Under the pieces are notes generated by a model. The model was not told the DNA's origin, made no database searches, and saw nothing but the letters and a program-made list of their open reading frames with translations. A program made the translations under genes and the position numbers. A DNA stretch of 64,000 nt from Crambe crambe. Taxonomy: Eukaryota > Porifera > Demospongiae > Poecilosclerida > Crambeidae. Positions 10,839 through 23,620 of the stretch are shown here, piece by piece; the stretch's first letter is position 1, and every line of letters begins with the position of its first letter. Location: assembly GCA_963924555.1 (NCBI GenBank), contig OZ004596.1, positions 1,612,001 through 1,676,000 of the forward strand, written 5' to 3'.

Positions 10839-13215
10839 TCATGTGATGGAGGCAAGTCTCCATTTCATATTGTCCCTCAATTTAGGAGCTGGACCTATTA
10901 AGCATCCTACAAGGGAGATAAAAGAAATGATGTGAATACAATCCTAGTAGTATTACTCGGTTACCTCCACTGTTAACATGTGGTTGCTTAGCAGTGGCCA
11001 TGGAAGCTAATATACTGTTCACAGTAGCGTCTGGGCCCAACTTTCCCTGTAGTGAACAGAGAGAAGGTAAAGGGTCATCTAGATGTATGGTAAAGGGTAA
11101 CCACTATCTACCTGGTTATTGGCTGACTCCCTAGAATTTTCCTGGGTCCAAATGGTGTCCATATTGCACTTTACCATATCCAAGAGCTGCACAAACCCCT
11201 TTTGGACTTCACTGGCCTCCTTGGTGTACCCAAACTGGACAAGCACGCCCAGTAGACTCCCCATGTCATCCTGAAGACAGTCAACAGTGGACACTATCTC
11301 CCCAAGAGCCTCCACAAGAGCTTCTTCTTCATGGGCTGTCCCCTCACGCAAACTGTGCTTCTTCCGTTCAGCTTTGCGACGGTTCTTAGATGACTTCCTA
11401 TGAAAAAATTACGGCGAGCCATGAACAGGAGGAAGATTTACAACTCACCCTGTTGTCTTAGAATACTGTGAGGAGCGGAGAGAGGTATTTAAGGAGCTAA
11501 GGGCTGACTGTCCTGTCATTACACTGCTGGTGTCCGAGAAGAGATCAGCATCTTTCTCATCAGGAGCATATGTCCCTTCTGCATAATCATAACAGTACCA
11601 GAAGGGCAAGAGATTAATTTTTAGGAAACCCAATTTCTCAGTTCTCTAGAAACCACAGACTTCCTTAAATTCCAGTCCTTATAAAGAAGCTCGATTTTTT
11701 AAATTTTCAGATTCCTCATTTCTCAAATTCTAGAGGGAAACTAAATTTCTTGATTCCTTATTAGGAAACTCAATTTCTCGATTCCTCGTTTTCACTCGAT
11801 ATGTAGATTCCTTATAAGGAAACTCATTTTCTAGATTCCTTATAAGGAAAATCAATTTCTCAATTTCTCAGGCCCCACCTAAAATGGCTGCTTGTTTCTG
11901 TTTCTTGCTTTCCCTAACAATGGCCAAACGTAGTGAGTGACGTTTGAAGTCATCGTGGAGTGTCTTGAAGAGTGCAAGTCTCGATTCCTGTGCCTCTAGA
12001 AGTCCAGGAACAAAATGAGTCTCCAGCAAATCCACCCTTTGATGAAGATGGAGCTGCCTGAGTGCCTCTTCCCAGCACGAACCCTCCAGTAAAGCCACGA
12101 TAGCTTCTTCCACATCTTCTGCATAGTCCAGGAGAGTTTGAGAAGCGTCAAAGTATCGACGACTAGATTTCAGTGCTCCTATACAAAGAGAAAGGCATGA
12201 AAATAGTTTGTCAGGTCTGATGTTTTGAGTATAGTCATCTCATCCTTACTTGCCATCCTTCTAGCTGCCTCCATTTTCTCTGCTCTGGAATACTGGAGTA
12301 TAGCAGCTGCCACAAAGGCTTGCTGCCAGCAACCTGCCTTCTCAAAAGCTCCAAATGCTTCTTTGTGGCACCCACACTGAGAGAAGACTGGAAACATAAA
12401 CAAAAACAAACAAACAAACAAATAAAAATAACAAAACAGAAGTCAGCAGCTGATTTTTATGCTGACTCACTTATTCCAGCATCTTTGTGTTTTCCAGTAT
12501 CCATTAAATGGTGTCCAAAGGCCCTAGCAATCTCCTGAGTGATATCAGATGTTTTCAAGGTCTTACTCACACATTCCATAACATACTTTATATTCATCAG
12601 AATTTCTATCTGTGAAAATTCCAAGTGCTTCATTATAAAGAGAGTGCTCTTTGAGCAATGATAAACATTCTTCAAATTTTTCTGGACCTATGTACATATA
12701 GATTAGTTATGAAAAAAAGTCTGTAAAATCATTCTCACCACATTTAGCAATATGTTGGAGCGCTTTGCCGTATCTCTTCAGGTGTTTATCAATGGTGTAG
12801 CGCTTGTAGTTCAGTGGCAACTTCCTGAGCTTGTTGAGGAAGGGAAGATACTCCTTGGGGTCCTTCTGGGACTTCTCTGCCACCATGACCACCAGAGGGA
12901 GGTCGTACATCCCTAATGCTACATCGTATAATTCGTTCACATCTACCAAGAAAATTGTGTACTTCAGTGCCTTCTCAGCAGTCACTATGTCTTCTGACCC
13001 TGATGAAGGTCGTGATGAAGCTGGAGAATCTGTAATAGAACATGGGTTCCAGCATGCCTTATAATAAAAAGGGGAGGGGCTACTGCTGTTTAAAATAGAG
13101 GCAATGGTCATGCTACAACTAGAAGAGCCACTGCATTTCCTTGACCACATCAAAGGAAATTAGCTGTAGAAAGTGTTATCTTGCACTCTTCCTCAATCTT
13201 GGTCAATTGTGAATG

Positions 13216-13295
<80 letters not shown>

Positions 13296-16200
13296 TTGAT
13301 CTTTTGAATGATGCTAAGAACAGTCTCCAACTGAGGGTCAGTCATCTTGATGTAAGTGGTAATGATGGGGAGTAGATATTTGTTCTCTCCCATTTCTACC
13401 AGCACTTTCCTCAATGCTTCACACACACGATTCACCTTGCTCCCATTCTGTTCCGCCTCTTGTCCCGCCTCTTCCGCCAAACCACCACCTTCAGCACTTC
13501 CACTTGCTTGTGGATACATGGTCTTACAAACATCTTGTTCTCTAGCAAGTAATAAGACAGGATATGAATCCTGAAGTACACGTGTAAAGGAATCATTTCA
13601 GCACTTACCCCACTTCAGCCAAAAAGAGATTTATGTGGTCAATGGAGGTCATTTGTCCAATAAAAATGGGAAGATTATCCATGAAAATCTTGTGGAGCAG
13701 AAGGTAAATGTGGATAGACTAACAGAGAAAACATGTGATACACAGGTCCCGGGCCCCATTGTCAACTTGGGACCAGGTCTGGTATTAGTCCTGTTACATC
13801 CTAGGATGAGTTGTGGCGCTACTGGACATAGTTGATAATAGGACATGTGACACGGACTACATGATACCTTTGGATACACACCTTTGGATGGATATCTTAC
13901 TTGCCCAGGTAGGTTGCACTTTATTACATGGTATTTCTATCTTTATTACATGGTATTTCTATCTTTATTATATGGTATTCCTATCTTTATTACATGGTAT
14001 TCCTACCTTTATTACATGGTATTTCTATCTTTATTACATGGTATTTCTATCTTTATTACATGGTATTCCTATCTTTATTACATGGTATTCCTACCTTTGG
14101 GTTGTGGTCATGAATGAGGTTCAGGTTTATGCGATGTTTCCTCATGGTCCTGAAGGCCGTTCCAAACTCCATCCGATCAAGTTTCTTCCTCACCTCTGAC
14201 AAAACAAGTGCTCTTGGAAAGATAGTCTCCAGATTTCCCCTGGGCATCTGAAGCACCAGTTTGATGTCATGTGGAACAGCAGTCACAATTCTCGACCCCC
14301 TTTCAACTCGTCGAACTTTCTCATCCAATGCCCGAGGTTTGTCTTGGTCAAGAGGTTGCAAGACTGGAAAAATTGAAAGGAGATACATCAAATTTTTTGT
14401 TTTCTTCTGATATTAATCAAACACTATTAGAGAGTATAACTAACTCCAACCTCTGGGTTCAAGGTTCAGTGGGATGAACCGACAAGTGTGGGTGTTGGTT
14501 GTTAGTAGGAAAAACTCGTCGTGGACAGCAAACGAAGTGCATCCAGTGGCCACTTTGAGATCATTCACAAAAAGCGAGCCTCTGGCCTCACAGAGACCAA
14601 CCACACACTCCTATAAAGAGATCACATGATCAGGTGGATTTATCAAATGACTTGCAAAGAAATCACACAATCAGGTGGGTTTATCAAAATGACTTGCAAA
14701 GAGATCACATGATCAGGTGGGTTTTTCCAAAGAGATCACATGATCAGGTGGGATTATCATGTGACTTATAAAGAGGTCATATGATTATCACGTGATTTGT
14801 ACCTTTCCATTAAAGAAAGCCAACTCCATTTTTTCACAATGAGAATGTTCTCCAAATGTTAGACAGCACCCAGAGTCCAGTTCCCACGGAGTTAAGGAAA
14901 AGCTCTCCAAGTCTACAGGAGAGATTTTCCATACCTCCCCTGATGTCAGCTGCACAATGGCTGTACTGGTGTCAGGGTTGCTGTACACACAGAGAATAGG
15001 ACCAGGGGCCACAATAGAGCAGCTGCACAAGTATAAAAAGCAGAAGACCAATTGGAAATGAGGCTGGTACAATATTGAAATATCACAACCTTTCCTCTCT
15101 GCACACTGCATCATTCTTGAAGACTCACCACTTAGTTATCTTGACAGATTTACTCTCTTTCTCCACACTCAGAGAGAACTGGACTACACTTTCCTTGCAT
15201 GCTCCCCCTTCCTCTTCCCCTCCCCCTTCAGTATCCACAGTCACACCCAAGAGACTCCCCTCTCTCCACCAAACAAGCTGCCTCAAGGAGTGGAAACCAC
15301 TCCCCATTTCATCAATACTGAACAAGAAAGGTGGGGGGACATCATAAAGCATAATACTAATAGAAGGCTTATACTCTATATGGTCAGTCCAGTCAATTTT
15401 CTCAAAGAAAATATCCAGACTTGTGGCCTGAAGAGATTACCTGGTGATTCCAATCAGTTGAGGAGATGGGGGAGGAGGCACAAGCATTTTTTGGGATGTG
15501 TCGTTTTCCTTGCTTTCAGATAGAGAAATGACAGCAATTTGAAGGTTTGATAGCAAGGTTAGGAAGTCATTGCAGTGAGGGAATGGAGAACACGCCACCT
15601 CATTTACTGAGGCAGGAAGGAGTAGCTGATTGGCCGACATCGGAGGGGGAATGATGCAGAAACGAAATGGGGTGTGCAAGATCTGGCAGCCATCAATGAC
15701 TGATACTCCAGAAATATTGGATTCGGAATGGGACTTGCTCTCGGATATTATCCAGTGCCAAGTATAAGAGAGATATTGTCCATCTATAGGGTCATACAGT
15801 ATAGTCATAATTGGAGGCCTTGACCATTACTTATGATACTGATGATGTTACAGCCTTATAGGAAGAACACTCTCTCACCTGAAGTAAGGATATGGAGCTT
15901 CAAAGGGATTATTGGATCCCATAGCAACCCAGTCAGAGTCGTGGGCGTAGCACTCCCTTCAACCTTTGACCCTGGAAAGCGTATCTCTTGTTTCAAGTAC
16001 CAGTGGTAGTTTCCCACAGTCCACAACTGCACCCACTCCTCCCGATCCCTTCCCTCCCCCCGTCCACACCAAATCCCCAAAACAGCCGAGTCATTGCTCC
16101 AGGAGAGTTCCTTGACTTGCAGGTCGGAGGGTAGGGACTGTACTGTGAACTCTCCGTGCTGGAGACCATTGCGCTCAAAGAAAATCACGTCATTCCTGTG

Positions 16201-17396
16201 TGGCTTGAGTTGAGTAGATGCCAGCAAATTGCCACTTGGTCTGAAAGGGAAGAGATTTATAAATCTTTCCAACAACATGAAGCAGTGCTATATAGAGATG
16301 ACCAAATATATCAACTTTGGTTGCAAAGATTCTAGTATCTAGTGACTACTTACTGATCTACTTATGTTTAATTTGTCCTCACTTCCATGCCAAGGTGTGT
16401 TCGAGACCCTCTATGGTCTCACACGTAGAGTGCAAAGTGCACTCACGGCTCCAAATACGCACTATTCGAGATCCAGATGACAGATCGATTGCACTGCAGG
16501 AAAAATACTCTCCATCTCCTCGCCAGCTGATCCTTGTGCGTCTGTCATCACGTTCCAGAGCAGGCTTTAATTTCTGAGGAATTAAACATGGAAGCAAAGT
16601 TACCTATAGCCACCCCTGCATTCAGGAAACTTTAAAAAGTCCCAATGTAATCAACCCCTAAAATGAGGCCACCCCTGGCCCCAAAGGTGGCCGGATTACA
16701 TGGAGTCCACTGTAAGCAAGGATGGCCATTCTATTTTCAAGTGCTAGAACTTACTTTTTCTTGTGACTTTGCAGCTTGCTTCCCCTCTGAGCCATGAAAC
16801 TGTGTCTCTTTCTTTCCCCACCCGACATTAATCGGTTTCGCTAGAAAAAAACAGATATTGAAATTTTACTAGATTTGTACCCTCACACATAATTATACCC
16901 TCTCCAAAGTCCTTCTGATGCAGAACAGTTTCTGTCAAGGGGTCAAAGTCCTTTGTCATGAGAACCAGTTTGTCTTCTCCAGTTACCATGACAACTATAT
17001 CCTGTTCTGGACTCCAGGCCATGCAAACCACACCCACTTCTATCTCACCCACACTCTCCAGCTCGTAAGTGGTGACGTTTAAGAGTAAAATATTTCCACT
17101 GGAGATGGCCAGGCACACAGATTCAGAGTCTGTGAGATATTCCATCCCTATCACCCGGTCACCTGATGTCATGTGACCAGATAGAGGGACCATACTGCAC
17201 ACCTACAAAGCACTATCCAATATTGAGGATACATACACTAAAAGGAGCTCACCTTCTCATTTTCTATACAGCAGAGTTCGTTCAAGGTTGCAACCCATAC
17301 TGTTGAGTGGTCACAGTCCAAGCAGAAGCAGTGGGCACATGCAATTAGCTCCTTACTTGGAAGAACAGAACAACTCGTTATCTTGAGGTTCCTCAT
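10839..17396 (-). CDS. ELP1: Elongator complex protein 1 (ELP1/IKAP)
   Basis: Large multi-exon gene starting with MRNLKI at 17396 and ending with a TGA at 10839-10841. It encodes the scaffold of Elongator, which modifies wobble uridines of tRNA in the cytoplasm. N-terminal beta-propeller segments are clear ([75 protein letters not shown]). The C-terminal half is helical repeat ([68 protein letters not shown]). The basic tRNA-binding stretch [15 protein letters not shown] is present. A ~58-bp last intron puts the terminal exon in frame as [20 protein letters not shown], matching the family's usual end. Two introns begin in tandem repeats (13219-13293 and 13918-14094). The 5' end is 189 bp from divergent LRRC28. 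Confidence 0.95.
13219..13293. repeat. (TC)n(AC)n microsatellite abutting a splice donor
   Basis: About 47 bp of (TC)n followed by about 27 bp of (AC)n. On the ELP1 strand the exon ends CAAAG and the intron starts as a pure GT repeat followed by GA repeats, so the 5' splice site is the first repeat unit. Confidence 0.9.
13918..14094. repeat. 22-bp minisatellite in ELP1 intron
   Basis: About eight copies of a 22-bp unit (ttacatggtatttctatctt plus ta). On the ELP1 strand the exon ends CCAAAG and the intron opens GTAGGAATACC, which is the start of the repeat unit. The array therefore begins exactly at the 5' splice site. Apparent open frames with ITWYFYLY repeats here are translations of this array, not genes. 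Confidence 0.9.
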
Positions 17397-17585
17397 GCCT
17401 ATCTGGGTTGGATATGCTGCAGCAATATACAGTCCAGTGCATGTGAAGCAAGCTTACTCTATTACATCATAGTGTACATGCTCACCATGCATACACGTGG
17501 TCTTCAATTGTTTCTTTTTAGTGCACACCTGAGGATGTAAACAAAAAGCTGAGAGGAAAATGAGAAAGCCAAAAAGAGATAGAGG
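17397..17585. promoter_or_regulatory. Divergent promoter ELP1/LRRC28
   Basis: Only 189 bp separate the two start codons, so both core promoters and leaders lie here or overlap the other gene. No TATA box is seen. The duplicated LRRC28 at 24274 lost this arrangement: its upstream DNA is a gap and unrelated inserted sequence. Confidence 0.5.
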
Positions 17586-19216
17586 ATGGACTCTACTACT
17601 TCTACTAGGAGTAGTAGAGCATTAGTTCAAGTGGCTAAGCAGGTGGAAAACATTCGAGATGTAGCTGGTGTCGTATTGATATTGAACAACTCGAATCTCC
17701 AAGAAGTTCCTGATGTGGTGGTTTATGACGACTACTGCAGGGAATATCTCCGCGAGTTGTGTCTGAAAAACAATCAAATAAAACTCATGGTATGTGGTAT
17801 GTTCCAGTGAGACGAGCTGAAGACTCAGTATAGTATTATTTTAATCATAGAATGGGATCGAAAAGTTAAAAATGCTGTCTAAACTTTATCTCCCTTCAAA
17901 TAGTTTGAAAGAGCTCCCTGATGGTAAGGACTATGCAGCATTGTATCATAATAATTATGATATGATAACTTTTTTCCTTTCATGTGATAAGAGCTGGCTG
18001 CTCTTCCTTCTCTGACTCTTGTCGATGTGTCAAGCAATCACATAACCTACATTCCTCCTTCTGTGGCTAAAATGAAGCATCTTCAAGAGCTAAACATTGG
18101 AAATAACTTGCTCAAACACTTGCCTGATGGTAAAGAAGATCTTAAATTTTGTAATCCATTCTTTTTTCATTACTGCTGCATGTAGAATTGTGGAAAGTGA
18201 GCAAACTGGAAAAACTCAATGCTCAGGGAAACCAACTTCAAAACATATCCAGTGAAATTGTACACTGCCAGTCTCTTGTCAGACTCATTCTGGACTGCAA
18301 CTTGATATCCAACCTTCCAGTACAAGTGACCAAGCTTCGTAACTTAAAGTATCTCTCCCTCTCTGGGAATGATCTGAAATTGCTCCCCAGTGGTACATAG
18401 GTGTATGGAATTGCTGTCTGTTATTGTTGTTGTTTTTGTTGTTGTTGTTGTTGTTATCGTGAGTCATGGCTAAATGTAGACCATTATTTTTAGGACTTGT
18501 GTTGGAATCCTTGCTGGTGGACATGAACCCTTCCCTTAGCTGTATTCCTGTGTCCCTTGCCTCCACATCATGGTGGGGTACTTTAGGTGCCGAAGGTTGT
18601 CCTGTGCACATACATGAAGAAATGCTCAACTTTTTGAAGCCTCTGAACACATGCACACGTATTCCATCACTGACTGAAATTACAGCTCGGTTCTTGCATA
18701 TGTATTTAAAGGGTGAGTTAGCAAGGCCAATGATATTATAATTTACATGCTGTGACTATAGAACCCCTCAGACAGGTGAGCAGAGGACACCTTTTCTCTG
18801 TCTCATTGCAATATAAATTTATGTGTGCATGTATGTGTATTCCTTTACCCTTGAAATTCAACAAGGACTTCTTTAATAATAATTATGTGGACCCCAAAGT
18901 TATAGCTACTCCCCCCTCTGTTCTCTCTACTTTCAACCATGCAGATTCTCTCAGAGATAATCTTGTTTTGTGGTTGCCCAAGAAGCTCTGTTTCATGCTT
19001 CAGCTTCCTTCAGGGCTCGAGGACTGGTTGATACCATCTGGGAAGTGTTCCTTTCGCCTCTGCCGAGGAGCCTATTTCAAACATCACTATTCCATGCGCA
19101 CTTCAGGATTCTTCTACAAGATGTTGACTGCTGGAGTCTGCAAACCAAATAGCTTAGCCTTATCCATTGACTGCTGCTCAACACAATGTGCAATGTATTA
19201 CTTCACTGCCTTTTGA
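17586..19216 (+). CDS. LRRC28: Leucine-rich repeat protein LRRC28
   Basis: Six exons (17586-17789, 17851-17923, 17992-18129, 18186-18392, 18494-18712, 18945-19216) total 1113 nt and give 370 residues; human LRRC28 has 367. Residues ~30-210 are LRRs (YLRELCLKNNQIKLM, LYLPSNSLKELPDEL, LTLVDVSSNHITYIPPSV, LQELNIGNNLLKHLP, LKYLSLSGNDLKLLP). The C-terminal cysteine region is what identifies the family: GAEGCPVHIHEE, LPKKLCFMLQLPSG, then IDCCSTQCAMYYF, matching the CCSTQC motif at the end of human LRRC28. Its biochemical role is not established. It is divergent from ELP1 and 96 bp upstream of the alpha-galactosidase. A near-identical, intact paralogue lies at 24274-25895. Confidence 0.88.
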
Positions 19217-19312
19217 ATATTCATTAAATAATTTATAATTATTATTATGTATTAACTCCATCGGTCACTATTAGCTTCACGCCCCTTCGTTCTAGAAGCT
19301 TGAAAGCAAGCC

Positions 19313-21987
19313 ATGAAATGTGTGTATATAGTTAGCTTGTTCATCATTCTCCAAGTTACCTGCAGTTTGTCTCTGGACAATGGTAAGCTGACCACCACAT
19401 ACAATAACTGGCTGGCTAGCTACCTTTTGTGAGTACAATAGTAGCTAACAATGACGTCTTTTCTCTTAATAGGTTTAGGTGAGGATGTTTAGAAGACCAG
19501 TACAGGTAGTAGCAGCTAACTACCTTTGGAACTTAAGCTCTTTTATCTTTCCTTGCAGGAAGAGTTCCAGCAATGGGGTGGAACACATGGTGCACACTTG
19601 GAAGGTATAGATACTGTATCCTTAAATTATGGTGGCTGCACCACTTTAGACACCACCTACCTGGGAATAATTATTCTTAGCTCCAATTTTTTTGCATTTC
19701 AGGCACTTTTACTCTAGGCCGATTCTCATTTCCTAGGCTAGAGTATAATTGTTTCAATGCAGATGTGGGAGGGACTATTGTGATGCAGAAGAGATAATGG
19801 CTATGGCTGATGCCATGGCCAGTAATGGCATGAAGGAGCTAGGTTATGAATACATCAACTTGGATGGTAAAAATTTAAAAATCACCCGCATGGCATTTTT
19901 CATAACTACATGTATATACCTACATAGACTGCTGGGCTGACAAGAGAAGTGAGGATGGTTCCATTCTACCAGACATGAAACGGTTTCCCAAGTAAATCAA
20001 TGCTATTATTGTCTAATCAAATAATTATGATTAGTCATGTTTACCCAGTGGACTGGTGCCTGTTATAAACTATGTCAAATCCAAAGGCTTTAAATTTGGG
20101 CTGGTAAGTTAATCTTATTGTTGTTGTTGTTGTTGTTGTCATTGTTGTTATTATTTATTTATTCATATAGCTACATATTAATGTATGGTGATATTTTTTT
20201 TGTACACACAGTACACAGATGCCGGGACATATACTTGCAATCAAGGTGGAAGAGACCACAAGATCCCTGGAAGTTATGGCCACTACAAGCAAGATGCTTC
20301 AACTTACGCTGACTGGGGAGTTGAATGTAAGAAATGTAGTCTTGTATCGTGTGCTAGGCTACATATGCATACACCATTGCAATGGCTTTGAGCTATAGTT
20401 TTATTATACTCTCCTTCTAATTGTGCATCAGATGTGAAGATGGATTGGTGTAATACAAAAGTCAATGGAACGATATTAGACCCCAAGGTTCAATATGCTC
20501 AAATGGTAATCTATGATAATCTGTACAGTTGTTGCAAATAATTATGTCTTCATCCTCAGTCTGATAAAAATCATAGCCCTATCCATAACTTCTGTTTTCC
20601 TGCACTTCTATTCTCAGTCATCAGCCCTCAATGAGACGGACAAGGCTATTTTTTTCAATGCTTGTGAATGGGGAGTCAAAGACCCTTGGGATTGGATGGC
20701 CCAGTATGCCAATTCCTGGAGGAGTGGTCCTGATCATCATGACGATTGGAAGTCCACTGCTAGCATCATTGAAATCAATGCTGACAAAGGAAAATTTGCA
20801 GGTATAGTGATTTAGTACCTTTTTGCTGGTCTTGTGAGTAAATCACTAATTGAAGCATAAATTAAAAACAATTTCTTCAGGTCCAGGCGGGTGGAATGAT
20901 GCCGATTTCCTCATGACTGGGGGACAAGGGTGTGAGGATAACGCTCCCTTACAGCACTGCCCTGGGGAGACTGATGTAGAGTACAAGACGGAGTTCACTA
21001 TGTGGTGCATCATGGCTTCTTCCCTTATCGTCTCCACTGATATACGCAATATGACTGACATAATGAAAGAGGTAGAGCTTATGTATAGCTAGCTAGTCTG
21101 GTGGCACCAACCATTTACCTCTTTTTTCTTTCTTGCCCCCAAGAAAAAGGAGGTAAAGGGTCGGTGCCGCCAGACTAGTATAATGTATATAAGCTAGTGG
21201 GAAATTTTGGCGTCTTTGCAAAACATATTTTTAATTCAAATCTAATACTTCTACCCCACAGGTCCTTCTGAATAAAAACCTGATAGCAGTGAACCAGGAC
21301 AAGTTAGGGAAAGGAGGCAACAGAATTGGAACCTACGACTGCCCACAGGGCTCTGAGTACTGCCAAGTGTGGGCCAAAGAGCTTTCTGGGGGTTCCTATG
21401 CTGTAGCCCTCTATAATTCTGTAAGATGAAGACTTGCATCCACATTGGGTTCTGTAAGATAAAGACTTGCATCCACATTAGGGTATCATACAATAGCTTG
21501 TATCCACATTAGGGTTCTGTAAGATGAAGACTTGCATCCACATTAGGGTATCATACAATAGCTTGCATCCACATTAGGGTTCTGTAAGATAAAGACTTGC
21601 ATCCACATTAGGGTTCTGTAAGATGAAGACTTGCATCCACTTGCATTCACATTGGGTTCTGTAAGATACTGTAAAGACTTGCATCCACATTAGGGTTCTG
21701 TAAGATAAAGACTTGCATCCAGGTATCATACAATAGCCACTAATACGTATGGATTGATGACGATATAGGGTTCTGAAGACAGTACTATTGAAATGAGTTT
21801 AAGTATGATCAACATGACAGGAACAGTCACATTTGTTGACCTTTGGACCTCAGAAAGGATTAATGTCACTGACAAGTGAGAGTAGTAATATCATATAATT
21901 ATACTGCATAATTGCAACTCACTTGCTCACAGATATAGCACCCATGTTGCTTCACATGAAGCCAAAGCCTACCAAGTACTGAAATAG
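19313..21987 (+). CDS. Alpha-galactosidase / alpha-N-acetylgalactosaminidase (GH27)
   Basis: Thirteen exons join to 1230 nt, 409 residues: 19313-19382, 19473-19478, 19559-19604, 19763-19866, 19928-19991, 20049-20103, 20212-20326, 20432-20505, 20618-20801, 20881-21071, 21262-21420, 21769-21875, 21933-21987. The N terminus MKCVYIVSLFIILQV is a secretory signal. GH27 motifs follow in order: PAMGWNTWC, YINLDDCW, GLYTDAGTYTC, YVKMDWC with the nucleophile Asp, NSWRSGPDHHDDW with the acid/base Asp, and GGWNDADFL. The enzyme removes terminal alpha-galactose or alpha-GalNAc from glycoconjugates, in the lysosome or secreted; GLA and NAGA cannot be separated by eye. Exon 2 is a 6-nt microexon (GTTTAG) needed to give LDNGLGRVPAMGW. 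This is the only complete copy of three in the window. Confidence 0.93.
21097..21174. mobile_element. 78-bp foldback MITE with CTAG target duplication
   Basis: Almost pure hairpin: TCTGGTGGCACCAACC on the left pairs with ggtcggtgccgccaga on the right, and CTAG flanks both sides. It lies in the intron after alpha-galactosidase exon 10. Orthologous insertions are present in the duplicated copies at 27557-27630 and 29023-29096, so it inserted before the duplication. Confidence 0.75.
21421..21735. repeat. Minisatellite starting at a splice donor
   Basis: Degenerate tandem array of units containing ttctgtaagatgaagac and ttgcatccacattaggg, alternating with atcatacaatagc. Exon 11 of the alpha-galactosidase ends AATTCT followed by GTAAGAT, and the array repeats ttctgtaagat about seven times. 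The real 5' splice site is thus the first of several near-identical donor copies. Shorter versions follow the same exon in the other copies (about 27806-27900 and 29330-29480). Confidence 0.85.
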
Positions 21988-22077
21988 CTGCTGACTAAAA
22001 TCTGAACTGACTACATAACAGTACACTGTTATAATAATATTTTGCTACTCATTTGCTACTTATAGGAAGAACACTCT

Positions 22078-23420
22078 CTCACCTGAAGTAAGGATATGGA
22101 GCTTCAAAGGATCCCATAGCAACCCAGTCAGAGTCGTGGGTGTAGCACTCCCTTCAACCTTTGACCCTGGAAAGCATATCTCTTGCTTCAAGTACCAGTG
22201 GTAGTTTCCCACAGTCCACAACTGCACCCACTCCTCCCGATCCCTTCCCTCCCCCCGTCCACACCAAATCCCCAAAACAGCCGAGTCATTGCTCCAGGAG
22301 AGTTCCTTGACTTGCAGGTCGGAGGGCAGGGACTGTACTGTGAACTCTCCGTGCTGGAGACCATTGCACTCAAAGAAAATCACGTCATTCCTGAGTTGAG
22401 TAGATGCCAGCAAATTGCCACTTGGTCTGAAAGGGAAGAGATTTATAAAATCTTTGCAACAACATGAAGGTTTATCCAGTGCTATATTATAGAGATGACC
22501 AAATATATCAACTTTGGTTGCAAAGATTCTACTACTTACTGATCTACTTATATTTAACATTATCTTTTAGTCCTCACTTCCATGCCAAGGTGTGTTCAAG
22601 ACCCTCTATGGTCTCACACGTGGAGTGCAAAGTGCACTCACGGCTCCAGATACGCACTATTCGAGATCCCAATGACGGATTGATTGCACTGCAGGAAAAA
22701 TACTCTCCATCTCCTCGCCAGCTGATCCTTATTCGCCTGTCATCAAATTCCAGAGCAGGTTTTAGTTTCTGAGGAATTAACCATGGAAATAGGGGATTGA
22801 AATTACCTATAATCAGGACCCCTGAAATGAGGCCACCTCTGTATTAAGGACACTTTTAAAAGTCCCAATGTAATCAACCTGAAATGAAGCCACCCCTGGT
22901 GGCCCCAAAGGTGGCCAGATTACATGGAGTCCACTATTTTCAAGTGCTAGAACTTACTTTTTCTTGTGACTTTGCAGCTTGCTTCCCCTCTGAGCCATGA
23001 AACTGTGTCTCTTTCTTTTCGCTAGAAAGAAAAACAGATATTGTAGATTTGTACCCTCACATATATACCCTCTCCAAAGTCCTTCAGTTTCTGTCAAGGG
23101 GTCAAAGTCCTTTGTCATGAGAACCAGTTTGTCTTCTCCAGTTACCATGACAACTATATCTTGTTTGGAGGCCATGCAAACCACACCCACTTCTATCTTG
23201 CCCACACTCTCCAGCTCGTAAGTACTAGTGGTGACGTTTAAGAGTAAAATATTTCCACTGGAGATGGCCAGGCACACAGATTCAGAGTCAGTGAGATATT
23301 CCATCCCTATCACCTGGTCACCTGATGTCATGTGACCAGATAGATGGACCATACTGCACACCTACAAAGCACTACCCAATATTGAGGATATATACACAAA
23401 AAGGAGCTCACTTTCTCACT
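22078..23420 (-). pseudogene. ELP1 5' fragment (duplicated, broken)
   Basis: Copies of ELP1 exons corresponding to 15878-17203 are recognisable ([46 protein letters not shown]). The rest of the gene is missing downstream and the first exon is missing or in the gap. Several exonic deletions relative to the intact gene are visible, for example loss of the codons between ASTQL and RNDVIF, and a shortened segment before [13 protein letters not shown]. In the propeller exon bases around the former DFGEGIIMC stretch are lost. It cannot encode ELP1. Antisense or regulatory transcription cannot be excluded. Confidence 0.88.
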
Positions 23421-23620
23421 NNNNNNNNNNNNNNNNNNNNNNNNNNNNNNNNNNNNNNNNNNNNNNNNNNNNNNNNNNNNNNNNNNNNNNNNNNNNNNNN
23501 NNNNNNNNNNNNNNNNNNNNNNNNNNNNNNNNNNNNNNNNNNNNNNNNNNNNNNNNNNNNNNNNNNNNNNNNNNNNNNNNNNNNNNNNNNNNNNNNNNNN
23601 NNNNNNNNNNNNNNNNNNNN
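23421..23620. other. Assembly gap (200 N)
   Basis: Run of 200 N, probably of arbitrary length. It falls inside the second duplication unit, at the position of ELP1 exon 1 and the divergent promoter. Confidence 0.99.

Larger units (their letters stand above)
15855..22058. repeat. Tandem segmental duplication, unit 1
   Basis: A ~6.2 kb segment holding the 5' exons of ELP1, all of LRRC28 and all of the alpha-galactosidase gene. It is repeated in the same order and orientation at 22059-28165. The left boundary is visible where cttataggaagaacactctc begins at 15855 and again at 22059. The sequences differ by substitutions and many small indels. Confidence 0.9.

Noticed and set aside
13181..13375. 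SLSLSL/HTHTHT frame at 13.2 kb
   Set aside because: Microsatellite plus antisense of an ELP1 exon.
13813..14199. Frames encoding ITWYFYLY repeats on the plus strand
   Set aside because: They translate the 22-bp minisatellite and an antisense ELP1 exon.
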